Shown one piece after another: positions 32,161 to 39,778 of a stretch of DNA of 64,000 nt. The notes under the pieces were generated by a model. The model made no database searches. It had not been told where the DNA came from and was given only the letters and a program-made list of their open reading frames with translations. Position numbers and translations under genes: made by a program. Each line of letters begins with the position of its first letter. Position 1 is the first letter of the stretch. This DNA is from Oscillospiraceae bacterium (GTDB lineage: Bacteria; Bacillota; Clostridia; Oscillospirales; Ruminococcaceae), in the NCBI GenBank assembly GCA_018110825.1, contig JAGBCL010000105.1, forward strand, positions 186,001-250,000. Reading direction: 5' to 3'.

Positions 32161-32958
32161 TTATTCTCCTGTGTATTCTACGATTTCAACGCTTTCCATC
32201 ATAACCTGAGTAAGAGGCTTGTCATTTTCGGGATTTGTTTCAACCTGAGCCATTGCACGTACAACGTCCATACCCTCGAATACCTGACCGAAAACTGTGT
32301 AGCCGCCGTCAAGGAAAGGCACACCGCCTACTTCCTTGTACTTTTCAACAACGTTTGCAGGCCAGTTATAGCTTGTAGGGTCACTCATTGCAAGGTCCTC
32401 GCAGGAATACTGAGTATATCCGTCAGGTGTGTTTACAATGTAGAACTGACTTGTGTTTGTGGATGTTGCACCACTGTTTGCGTAAGCAACAGCACCTGTA
32501 AAGTGGTAGAGGTTTTCGTCAGTACCTCCCTCGAAGCTTTCGCCCCAGATTGACTTACCGCCAGAGCCGTTGCCCTTAGGGTCGCCGCCCTGATTCATAA
32601 AGTTTGGAATAATTCTGTGGAAAATAAGTTCATCGTAGTAGTCCATTTCAGCAAGACCAACAAAGTTTTCAACACCCTTTTCAGCGTCCTCAGGGAAAAG
32701 CTTGATTTTGATTGTGCCGTAGTCCTTTACGTTGATAACCGCAATCTTTTCGCCCACCTCAGGCATAATGAAGTTGTGGATTTCAACATCATCAAGCCAC
32801 TGAATCTGAGGTGCAGCAACTGCTTCGGAAGCCGCTGTTGTTTCGTCTGTTTTGGTTTTGTCATTTGAGTCACTGTTGCCCTTGTCAGGAGTTCCCTTAC
32901 AGCCTGCAAGTACAAGAGAAGCAGCTGCGAGAAGTGCAATAAGCTTAATATTCTTCAT
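32161..32958 (-). CDS. Peptidyl-prolyl cis-trans isomerase (cyclophilin) lipoprotein
   Basis: 265 residues. Signal peptide with lipobox LAGC, Thr/Asp-rich linker, then a cyclophilin domain from about 75: FVGLAEMDYYDELIFHRIIP, NFMNQGGDPKGNGSGG, TNTSQFYIVNT, and FGQVFEGMDVVRAM. The catalytic arginine is in FHRI. It folds proteins outside the membrane. Start at 32958, after AAGGATG; an upstream ATG at 32970 lacks such spacing. Confidence 0.93.
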   Translation of the reverse strand: MKNIKLIALLAAASLVLAGCKGTPDKGNSDSNDKTKTDETTAASEAVAAPQIQWLDDVEIHNFIMPEVGEKIAVINVKDYGTIKIKLFPEDAEKGVENFVGLAEMDYYDELIFHRIIPNFMNQGGDPKGNGSGGKSIWGESFEGGTDENLYHFTGAVAYANSGATSTNTSQFYIVNTPDGYTQYSCEDLAMSDPTSYNWPANVVEKYKEVGGVPFLDGGYTVFGQVFEGMDVVRAMAQVETNPENDKPLTQVMMESVEIVEYTGE

Positions 32959-33089
32959 AATATAAGTCATCCTTTTTATATATAGTTTTAAATCATACCT
33001 ACATATTATACTACAAAGCAGACCTTTTGTAAAGCGTGAAGCGGCGGTATTTTCTGAAAATCCTGTGAAAACTTTACGTCAAGAGAAAA

Positions 33090-33114
33090 AAAGAGAGACA
33101 CAAGGTCTCTCTTT
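33090..33114 (-). terminator. Terminator of the prohibitin-like gene
   Basis: AAAGAGAGAC-ACAAG-GTCTCTCTTT stem, followed on the minus strand by TTTTTTCTC. Confidence 0.88.
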
Positions 33115-33118
33115 GGGT

Positions 33119-34009
33119 TTATTCTGTTGTGGTTTCTTCAGTAACCGTTGTCTGAGGTGTTGTCGGTACGGAATAGCCGTTAGCCTCAGCCTCTTCAAGA
33201 AGCTTTGAAAGGTCGAGCATCATTGTTCCGCCGTCGCCTGATACAACAGTAGGAAGTCTGCCGTCCCACTTTTCTATGTAGTTGCTGATAAGGATTTCAG
33301 GAGTAATCTGCTCGGATTTGAGTCTGTAAGCCTCTGCCTCAGCTTCAGCCTGAGCAATTTTCTGTTCAGCCTCAACCTTGATTCTCTGAAGGTCCTGTTC
33401 AGCCTTGAGAGCGTTCTGCTGTGCAGTCTGCTTAGCCTCGATAGCTGCGTTGTATTCAGCAGTAAAATCAAAAGCGGTAATATTGAAAATCTGAATTTCA
33501 ATGCCGTAGTCCGTAACCTTCTGCTTGAGAAGCTCCATCATCTGGTCACCGATGGACTGACGGTTTGTGATGAGTTCTTCCGCAGTAAATTTTGCAGTAA
33601 CAGCCTTTACGCACTCCTGAATTGCAGGAGTGATAATCTTTGCTTCATAATCAAGACCGATATTCTTGTACACATTTGCAGAGTAGGAGTTAAGCACCTT
33701 ATAGTTGACTGCGATTGTGGAAGAAACAGTCTGCAAGTCCTTTGAAGCAGCAGAGCAGGCAGATTCAGCCTTCTGTACACGGTTGTCAACAAGAATGATA
33801 TCCTGCACAAACGGAATTTTGAAGTGGAGACCTTCACTCAGAACCTTTTCGGAAACCTTTCCGAAAGTTGTAACAACGCCTGAGTGGCCTGCCTGAACTG
33901 TTGTAAAAGAGTTGAACACAACAATAAGAATCACAACTGCAATAATCACTGTTGTGACAATTTTTTTCATAGAGTCTGCATTTGCGTCAATAATTTTATC
34001 TTTTGCCAT
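33119..34009 (-). CDS. Prohibitin-family SPFH protein
   Basis: 296 residues. One N-terminal membrane helix (about 15-37), then an SPFH domain of prohibitin/HflC type (VQAGHSGVVTTFGKVSEKVL, GLHFKIPFVQDIILVDNRVQ), a coiled coil (ALKAEQDLQRIKVEAEQKIA) and a Pro/Thr-rich acidic tail. Likely modulates membrane proteases such as FtsH. The next gene downstream on this transcript is the cyclophilin; the upstream one is a 65-residue membrane protein. Confidence 0.88.
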   Translation of the reverse strand: MAKDKIIDANADSMKKIVTTVIIAVVILIVVFNSFTTVQAGHSGVVTTFGKVSEKVLSEGLHFKIPFVQDIILVDNRVQKAESACSAASKDLQTVSSTIAVNYKVLNSYSANVYKNIGLDYEAKIITPAIQECVKAVTAKFTAEELITNRQSIGDQMMELLKQKVTDYGIEIQIFNITAFDFTAEYNAAIEAKQTAQQNALKAEQDLQRIKVEAEQKIAQAEAEAEAYRLKSEQITPEILISNYIEKWDGRLPTVVSGDGGTMMLDLSKLLEEAEANGYSVPTTPQTTVTEETTTE

Positions 34010-34035
34010 TTTGAAATTTCAATCCTTTCAGTTAA

Positions 34036-34233
34036 TCAGAACGCCAGCGTGTCGCTGCCGAGAGTATCTTCCTCGTCAGCGTCGGGAATTCCGTAATAAT
34101 TATATTCAGCTGTTGAGATTTTCTTTACTCCGCAGCTTTTTACCAATGAGACAATTGCAATTACCAGTGCAGCAATTCCTGCCGCAGCAGCAACGGAAGC
34201 GAGTACGATTGCAACAACATTTGATTTTTTCAT
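34036..34233 (-). CDS. Small single-pass membrane protein
   Basis: 65 residues: one membrane helix (VVAIVLASVAAAAGIAALVI), positive flank KKS, then a polar C-terminus with one Cys. No family recognised. It lies between ricT and the prohibitin-like gene with small spacings (about 15 and 26 bases), so it is probably expressed with them and may be a partner of the SPFH protein. Confidence 0.7.
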   Translation of the reverse strand: MKKSNVVAIVLASVAAAAGIAALVIAIVSLVKSCGVKKISTAEYNYYGIPDADEEDTLGSDTLAF

Positions 34234-34248
34234 AATTAGTAACCTCCA

Positions 34249-35115
34249 TTATTTATCTTCAAGATTTTTCAGAGCCTTGAGTTCTTCCTTGTCAACCTTG
34301 ATTTTTCCGTCGCGGATAATTGTTACATCAGCCTTGTCGAAAATAACAGCCGCATCCTCGGATTTTTCAGGCTTGACTTTAAGCTTGCCCGTAAGCAGGT
34401 TGACTTCCTCAACGTATCCCTTGAAGTCGGGAGTCTTGACGTAAGCACCCACCTTAGGCGTGTTTTTCAGCAGATATTCGTAAGCGTCCTGCTCATATTT
34501 CAGACAGCACATAAGTCTGCCGCAGGTACCTGAAATCTTTGTAGGGTTAAGGGACAAGCCCTGTTCCTTAGCCATCTTGATTGATACAGGCTGGAATTCG
34601 CCGAGAAAGCCCTTGCAGCAGAATTCACGTCCGCATATACCAAGACCGCCGAGGATTTTTGCCTCATCACGTACACCAATCTGACGAAGTTCAATTCTTG
34701 TTCTGAACACAGCCGCCAGGTCCTTAACGAGCTCACGGAAGTCAACTCTTGTTTCAGCCGTGAAGTAGAAAAGCAGCTTGTTATTGTCAAATGTGCACTC
34801 AACATCAACCAGCTTCATATCAAGCTTGTGAGCAAGAATTTTTTCCTGACAGATTTTGAATGCATTTTCTTCCTTAGCCTTGTTCTGTTCAATGATTTTT
34901 AAATCCGCAGGAGTTGCCACACGGATAATTGACTTCAGCGGCATGGTAATCTTTTGGTCGTCAACCTCACGGTTTTCCATAACCACTTCACCGCATTCAA
35001 TGCCTCTTGCTGTTTCGACAATAACCTTGGCGCCGTTGACAGCCTTTATTCCCGCAGGGTCGAAGTAATAAACCTTTCCTGCACTTTTGAATCGTACTCC
35101 AATAATTTCGGTCAT
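34249..35115 (-). CDS. ricT: PSP1-domain protein RicT (YaaT)
   Basis: 288 residues. VRFKSAGKVYYFDPAGIKAV opens the PSP1 domain, and the cysteine blocks CGREFCCKGFLGEF and GTCGRLMCCLKYEQDAYEYL are the conserved iron-sulfur cysteines of RicT. In Bacillus it joins the RicA-RicF-RicT complex acting in mRNA processing and sporulation. The start at 35115 follows GAAAGGA. The neighbour holB, darA and a decarboxylase gene match the order of the Bacillus yaaO-yaaT region. Confidence 0.93.
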   Translation of the reverse strand: MTEIIGVRFKSAGKVYYFDPAGIKAVNGAKVIVETARGIECGEVVMENREVDDQKITMPLKSIIRVATPADLKIIEQNKAKEENAFKICQEKILAHKLDMKLVDVECTFDNNKLLFYFTAETRVDFRELVKDLAAVFRTRIELRQIGVRDEAKILGGLGICGREFCCKGFLGEFQPVSIKMAKEQGLSLNPTKISGTCGRLMCCLKYEQDAYEYLLKNTPKVGAYVKTPDFKGYVEEVNLLTGKLKVKPEKSEDAAVIFDKADVTIIRDGKIKVDKEELKALKNLEDK

Positions 35116-35134
35116 AAAAAATGTATATCCTTTC

Positions 35135-36094
35135 TCAGCCCATAACGGTGCAGGTAAACGCAGCCATTTCGGGCGGTACATTCATATTTATTCCGCAGCG
35201 GTAAATCGTCCTTGCGATAGCCTCGTGGATAATTTCCGCACGGTGTATACTGAGCTTTCGTGACAGCTGCTCTGCACCTTCAGGGTCACAGCCGATAAGC
35301 GGTGTTGTGCTTACACGCATTACGCATGCGTCACGGATAACTTTGTCAACAAGCTCAAGTACAAGCCTGATTTTTTTTCTGTCCTCACCGATTTTGTGCA
35401 GGGCAGTAAGCAGACCGTATTCATCACCGCTGCAGATTGCCGCAGCAATACTTCTGCACAATTCCACATTTTCCTTTGTTGCACCGCCGTCAAGGTAATC
35501 GGTGCAGCTGCCGATGTTGCCGTGGAAACAAGCAACAGCCTCATCAATCTGTTCCGAAGAATAACCCATATCGGAAAGAGCCGACCTGCAGTCGTTTTCC
35601 GAACATTCAGGAATACCGATTGAAATGACTCTCGACAGAATCGTAGGCAGGAACACGCTTTTGCTTTCAGAGGTAAAAATAAAATAAGCTGTGTCAGGCG
35701 GTTCCTCAATAACTTTAAGCAGGAAATTCTGTGTTCTTTCCTCGATGTTTTCGCAGTCGGAAAAGATGTAAACCTTAGCGTCGCAGTCATTTGGCGAAAC
35801 GTAAGCATCAGTGCAGATTTCACGCATTGTATCAGCAGAGTAAATCTGCTTCTTTCCTGATTTTTCAGGATAAATCACGTCAGGGTGATTGTTTTCAAGT
35901 ATACGTCTGCAATGACGGCATTTCCCGCAGGCATTGCCGTTTTCGCAAAGAATGGTCATAGCAATATATTTTGCTGCAACCTTTTTGCCCACACCTCTTT
36001 CGCCCGTAAGCAGAAAAGCGTGAGCAAGCCTTCCGCTCTGTTTCATAGCAGCTATTGAAGATACAAGTGTATCCTTTGAATACAGCTTCAACAC
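35135..36094 (-). CDS. holB: DNA polymerase III delta-prime subunit
   Basis: 319 residues, clamp-loader subunit. AHAFLLTGERGVGKKVAAKY gives a modified P-loop; four zinc cysteines are in CENGNACGKCRHCRRIL; the SRC-like motif is replaced by LSRVISI in the sensor region, and KVIEEPPDTAYFIF is the typical delta-prime block. Located between darA and ricT, as in Bacillus. Confidence 0.92.
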   Translation of the reverse strand: MLKLYSKDTLVSSIAAMKQSGRLAHAFLLTGERGVGKKVAAKYIAMTILCENGNACGKCRHCRRILENNHPDVIYPEKSGKKQIYSADTMREICTDAYVSPNDCDAKVYIFSDCENIEERTQNFLLKVIEEPPDTAYFIFTSESKSVFLPTILSRVISIGIPECSENDCRSALSDMGYSSEQIDEAVACFHGNIGSCTDYLDGGATKENVELCRSIAAAICSGDEYGLLTALHKIGEDRKKIRLVLELVDKVIRDACVMRVSTTPLIGCDPEGAEQLSRKLSIHRAEIIHEAIARTIYRCGINMNVPPEMAAFTCTVMG

Positions 36095-36117
36095 AGCGGA
36101 AGTCCCCCTTTTTAGAA

Positions 36118-36145
36118 ATTAGGAATGCGGAATTAGGAATTCGGA
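36118..36145. repeat. Short tandem repeat ATTAGGAATNCGGA
   Basis: Two adjacent 14-mers differing at one base (G/T). It sits in the darA-holB gap beside the bipartite hairpin element. Confidence 0.6.
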
Positions 36146-36188
36146 ATTAAAATAAATTCCACACATAGTAGAAATGCCTTACAAACTA

Positions 36189-36244
36189 CCGGTGTTTTGC
36201 GAAGCAAAACCCGGAAAAGTTTAAAAGCTTGCTTTTATACTTTT
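36189..36244. repeat. Bipartite hairpin element, copy 2
   Basis: CCGG(T)GTTTTGC-GAA-GCAAAACCCGG (36189-36214, one bulged T) directly joined to AAAAGT(T)TAAAAGC-TT-GCTTTTA(T)ACTTTT (36215-36244). The second hairpin includes the darA stop codon. Same layout as copy 1 at 32085: GC-rich foot, single 5' bulge, 3-base loop, then an AT-rich hairpin with no gap. Confidence 0.65.
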
Positions 36245-36564
36245 TCAAATCTTTCTACATCTGTCACGAAGATAGTTGCACCGCCGACGGAAACTTCAAC
36301 AGGGAAGCTTGCACCGCCGTGCATTTCAGCGCCTGCAATATTTGCCGCAGGAACATACTGTTTTCTTCTGCGTGAACGTTCAGTAATAATTTCAATAATT
36401 GCGTCAACCTTGTCAGCTTCCGCACAAATCATAAAAGTAGTGTTGCCAGACATAAGGAATCCGCCCGTAGAAGCAAGCTTTGTAGCGAAGTAGCCTGCCT
36501 TTGTCAGCGCAGAGGAAACGTCGTGGCTGTCATCGTTGTTGACAATAGCATAAATAAGTTTCAT
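36235..36564 (-). CDS. darA: Cyclic di-AMP receptor DarA (PII-like)
   Basis: 109 residues. KLIYAIVNNDDSHDVSSALT, TKLASTGGFLMSGNTTFMIC and EVSVGGATIFVTDVERFEKV are the conserved blocks of the DarA/PstA family, PII-like trimers that bind c-di-AMP. It lies between the decarboxylase gene and holB. Together with KtrAB it suggests c-di-AMP control of potassium in this organism. Confidence 0.94.
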   Translation of the reverse strand: MKLIYAIVNNDDSHDVSSALTKAGYFATKLASTGGFLMSGNTTFMICAEADKVDAIIEIITERSRRRKQYVPAANIAGAEMHGGASFPVEVSVGGATIFVTDVERFEKV

Positions 36565-36603
36565 AGAAACCCCTCCGAAACCTTTGTAAATATGTATACT
36601 TTA

Positions 36604-37932
36604 TCATTTTACCACATTTACATTCAAAATGCTATACATTTTCAAAATTTTCATCACATTTTCATCAATAATTTCTCCTGCGGCAACTATAGGCACGCAT
36701 GGCGGACACACTGTTATACCCTCAGCGGCAATTCTTCCGCAGGAATTTTCCGTCTCAACTGTTTCCTTTTCAGCAAAAAACGCCTCACGGGGAAGCATAG
36801 CACGCTTCGGCTCGGTTATCTCAAACTGCGGCGGTCTTATCAGAATTCTCGGACACATCAGTCTTTCACAAGCCTCATCAAGCCTTGCAAAATCCTCTTC
36901 CGTGCTTGAAGCGGAAAGCATAAGCACCGTATGGGTTTCGTCCGCATATTCAGGTTCAATACCGTTTGCACGAAGCTGCTCCGCAAGCTGATATCCCGTA
37001 AGTCCGCTTAAAATCGGATAGAATGTAATCTTCATCGGCTCAATATTTTCAGCGCAGAGATGAGCAAACTTTTCCTTGAATCTGTTTATGCGTTTAACAG
37101 TTTCTGCAAGGTCACCACGGAAATTTCCCGCAAGATATCCGTTGCACAAATCAAGGCTTGCCATTATCAGATAGCTGGGACTTGTGCTGCCGAAAAGGGA
37201 CATACATCGCTTGATTTCGGGCATGAACTTTTCGTTTGCAACGTGAAGATAAGCACCACCCGTCAGCACGGGAAGGGTCTTGTGTGCCGAGTCACAGCAC
37301 ATATCAGCACCAAGAGCAATGGGGTGCAGATTGTCTTCAAGGAATGCAAGATAAGCACCGTGAGCGTTGTCAACAACAAGGGGTAAGCCGTGTTTGTGGC
37401 AGACCTCGGCAATTCCCTTTACGGGAGCAAGCCGTCCCAGATAGTCGGGAGAAGTTATGTACACGCAGGCAGGATTTTTGTCAGCGTATTTTTCAATTGC
37501 TTCCTCCACAGCTTTTGCAGTGATGTTTCCCGAAACAACAGAGCCGTCCTCATATTCAGGGTAGAACCAGCACGGCTCAAGGTCAAGCAGAACAGCGCTG
37601 TTCATTACAGCACGGTGAGCGTTACGTGCGCAGATAAAAGCACGACCTTCTCCGCAGGCCGCCGCAAGCATAGTCTGTATGCAAAGTGTAGAGCCTCCTG
37701 CTGAGTAAAAAGTTGCCGCCGTGCCGAAAAGTTCGGAAGCGTTTTTCTCGCTTTCGGCAATAATTCCTTCAGCCTTAAAGAGCACGTCCGCACCTTTGAT
37801 TTCGGTTATATCATACGGAAAAGCACTCTCAAATCCGCAGGGCAATCCTTTGCCTTTGTGTCCGGGCATATGTGCACGTACAGTACCGCTGTTCTTGTAT
37901 TGCTCCAGAAAATCGTAAATTGGTGTGTTCAT
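36604..37932 (-). CDS. Orn/Lys/Arg decarboxylase-family PLP enzyme
   Basis: 442 residues. GTVRAHMPGHKGKG near residue 18, a PLP lysine in DSAHKTLPVLTGGAYLH (near 215), and SPDYLGRLAPVKGIAEVCHK define the fold-type I basic amino-acid decarboxylase family, YaaO-like length. Substrate not determinable. Start at 37932 preceded by GAGGG. tmk and yaaR, found between this gene and holB in Bacillus, are missing here. Confidence 0.9.
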   Translation of the reverse strand: MNTPIYDFLEQYKNSGTVRAHMPGHKGKGLPCGFESAFPYDITEIKGADVLFKAEGIIAESEKNASELFGTAATFYSAGGSTLCIQTMLAAACGEGRAFICARNAHRAVMNSAVLLDLEPCWFYPEYEDGSVVSGNITAKAVEEAIEKYADKNPACVYITSPDYLGRLAPVKGIAEVCHKHGLPLVVDNAHGAYLAFLEDNLHPIALGADMCCDSAHKTLPVLTGGAYLHVANEKFMPEIKRCMSLFGSTSPSYLIMASLDLCNGYLAGNFRGDLAETVKRINRFKEKFAHLCAENIEPMKITFYPILSGLTGYQLAEQLRANGIEPEYADETHTVLMLSASSTEEDFARLDEACERLMCPRILIRPPQFEITEPKRAMLPREAFFAEKETVETENSCGRIAAEGITVCPPCVPIVAAGEIIDENVMKILKMYSILNVNVVK

Positions 37933-37966
37933 ATCTATCCCTCGCATATAAATTGTTGCTATCTGT

Positions 37967-37985
37967 GGGACGGTAAACCCGTCCC
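37967..37985. terminator. Hairpin before the sigma-like pair end
   Basis: GGGACGG-TAAAC-CCGTCCC. No T-run on either strand, though minus-strand transcription from the sigma-like pair reaches it right after the stop at 38000. Confidence 0.5.
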
Positions 37986-37999
37986 TTACATAAAATTCA

Positions 38000-38308
38000 T
38001 TAAATGAAGTATTTCATTTTCTCCATAATGTTTCGTCTGCCCCGTGAAATAGTCCTTGACACGGTTGAGCGGTTTACTTTCAGCATTTCGGCAATCTGCG
38101 GAATATTAACCTTGTCAAAATAATACAGGGTAATTATCTGCCGCTGCCGCTCGGTAAGCGATTCTTCAATAACTTTACGCAGTATTTTCAGCATCATACG
38201 ATGCTTTGCACTGTTGTTTGATTCGGTATCACCGATAAGAGCGGAAATCTCCTTGTCGGCACAGAATTCGGCTTCACCGAGAAATTCACTTTTCAGGCGT
38301 TTCTGCAC
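38000..38308 (-). CDS. Sigma-70 region 4-like HTH protein
   Basis: 102 residues. The C-terminal half is a sigma region 4 helix-turn-helix: SLTERQRQIITLYYFDKVNI, then PQIAEMLKVNRSTVSRTISR. There is no region 2, so it is not a complete sigma factor; it may bind promoter DNA with a partner. It overlaps the preceding 77-residue gene by 16 bases. The operon promoter carries a consensus LexA box, implying DNA-damage induction. Confidence 0.82.
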   Translation of the reverse strand: MQKRLKSEFLGEAEFCADKEISALIGDTESNNSAKHRMMLKILRKVIEESLTERQRQIITLYYFDKVNIPQIAEMLKVNRSTVSRTISRGRRNIMEKMKYFI

Positions 38309-38526
38309 TTCTCATCCACCCCGCAGCCTGCGTAACCGTAAATTACGCTTATAACATCCAGCAAATCGTAAAGCTCTTGTTCAAGCATAAGCTTGCGTCT
38401 CATCAGGTCCTCACGTTCCATTGAGCCAAGAGTTCCTTTCAGCAGCACATTAAGCTGAGCAATGCGTTCACGCAGAGCCGCCTCTGTCTGCTTGTATTCA
38501 ATAAGCATATTTACATAACCGTTCAA
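38293..38526 (-). CDS. Small helical protein co-expressed with the sigma-like protein
   Basis: 77 residues, predicted mostly coiled coil (IEYKQTEAALRERIAQLNVL, EDLMRRKLMLEQELYDLLDV), ending in YAGCGVDEKC. No family recognised. First gene of the LexA-box operon; overlaps the sigma-like gene by 16 bases, suggesting a stoichiometric partner. Confidence 0.7.
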   Translation of the reverse strand: MNGYVNMLIEYKQTEAALRERIAQLNVLLKGTLGSMEREDLMRRKLMLEQELYDLLDVISVIYGYAGCGVDEKCRNA

Positions 38527-38629
38527 AACAATTACCTCCGTTCATAACATAAACTGGTTGTTAATGTCCGCAGGCAGAAACAACGTCCTCGGGGTTGGAC
38601 AATTATTCCTGTCAAATTCCCTATTTTTA

Positions 38630-38658
38630 ATTATAACAGCGAAACATACGTTCGTCAA
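38630..38658 (-). promoter_or_regulatory. SOS promoter: LexA (DinR) box inside a consensus promoter
   Basis: Minus strand: TTGACG (38658-38653), 17-base spacer, TATAAT (38635-38630). The spacer region contains CGAACGTATGTTTC (38654-38641), a perfect match to the Bacillus LexA box CGAACRNRYGTTYC. It drives the 38526 and 38308 genes. Confidence 0.85.
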
Positions 38659-38737
38659 TACAAAACAGAAAATTTGTTCGATTTTTACAAATATATTTTC
38701 TGAACAGTTACCTATAAAATTATACCACAATAAAAAA

Positions 38738-38766
38738 AAGCAGTCAATCACCGGGATTGACTGCTT
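38738..38766 (-). terminator. Terminator of the amino-acid binding protein gene
   Basis: AAGCAGTCAATC-ACCGG-GATTGACTGCTT stem, followed on the minus strand by eight T. Confidence 0.92.
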
Positions 38767-38776
38767 TATAGGGATT

Positions 38777-39598
38777 TTACTTGATAGTTGTAATGTCTGT
38801 ACCGAACCATTCTGTAGAGATTGCAGCAACTGTACCGTCAGCCTTCATCTCAGAGAGAATTCTCTGTACTTCATCACGGAGAGCCTGGTCGTTCTTTCTG
38901 AAGCCGATAGCGTATTCTTCTGGGGAAAGACCGTCAGGAAGAATTGTGTAAGGCTTCTGTTCGGAAGTGATTTCGTAGTTAGCAACAACACTGTCCATGA
39001 ATACAGCATCAACGAGGTCAAGTTCAAGCTGCTGGAGACATTCAACGTTTGTAGCAAGCTCAACAGGTGTAACATTGAGACCGGATTCAAGGAGAATTGT
39101 CTGTGCAGAAGAACCGCTCTGAACAGCAACGGACTTGCCGTCGAGGTCAGCCTGAGAAGCGATAGCACTTTCAGTCTTTACAACGAAAATCATATCGTTC
39201 TTCATGTATGGGTCAGAAAGATTCATAATCTCAGCACGTTCAGGGCTAATGGACATACCGTTCCAGATACAGTCAATCTTGCCTGCGTCGAGGTCCTGTT
39301 CCTTTGTGTCCCAGTCGATAGGCTGCTTAACAAGTTCAACACCCATTCTCTTGCAAACTTCTTCAGCAAGGTCGATGTCGAAACCTACGATGTTGTCCTG
39401 TTCGTCAGTAAAGCCCATAGGCTTGAATGTAGCGTCAAGACCGAGAATGAACTTGCCGCTGTCGAGAACTGCCTGAAGAGAGTTGTCCTCACCTGTTGCA
39501 GCATTGTCAGCTGTTTCCTTTTCAGCGGAGCAAGCTGTGAACATCATTGCAGGAACAAGTGCAAGAGCAGCAAGTGCCTTGATAAAATTCTTTTTCAT
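38777..39598 (-). CDS. Amino-acid ABC transporter substrate-binding lipoprotein
   Basis: 273 residues. Signal peptide with lipobox TAC (MMFTACSAEK), then the type II periplasmic-binding fold of polar amino-acid receptors: FILGLDATFKPMGFTDEQDN, FDIDLAEEVCKRMGVEL, DAVFMDSVVANYEI and YAIGFRKNDQALRDEV. No permease or ATPase gene adjoins it, so it must work with subunits encoded elsewhere. ATG 39598 follows AAGGATGG; upstream GTG codons are less likely. Confidence 0.93.
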   Translation of the reverse strand: MKKNFIKALAALALVPAMMFTACSAEKETADNAATGEDNSLQAVLDSGKFILGLDATFKPMGFTDEQDNIVGFDIDLAEEVCKRMGVELVKQPIDWDTKEQDLDAGKIDCIWNGMSISPERAEIMNLSDPYMKNDMIFVVKTESAIASQADLDGKSVAVQSGSSAQTILLESGLNVTPVELATNVECLQQLELDLVDAVFMDSVVANYEITSEQKPYTILPDGLSPEEYAIGFRKNDQALRDEVQRILSEMKADGTVAAISTEWFGTDITTIK

Positions 39599-39745
39599 AA
39601 TAGTAACCATCCTTTTTAATAAGTATCTTAATTTGCCTTTGTATAATACCACAACATTCCGATAAAGTAAATAGCCGAAAAAAATGTTTGGCGTTTTGGT
39701 AAGATTAACAGAAAAAATATTAGTTTTTTTGGTGATAAAAACAAC

Positions 39746-39772
39746 AGGCAGCGGAACAAATCCGTTGCCTGA
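39746..39772 (-). terminator. Terminator of the TPM operon
   Basis: CAGGCAGCGGA-ACAAA-TCCGTTGCCTG stem; TTGTTTTTATC follows on the minus strand. Confidence 0.85.
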
Positions 39773-39778
39773 ATGTAA

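Noticed and set aside
38542-38829. 95-residue minus-strand frame in the region before the sigma-like pair
   Set aside because: Crosses the terminator of the upstream gene and the LexA-box promoter; no start signal.
38558-39619. 353-residue plus-strand open frame
   Set aside because: Lies opposite the amino-acid binding lipoprotein and across the SOS promoter; no ribosome binding site.
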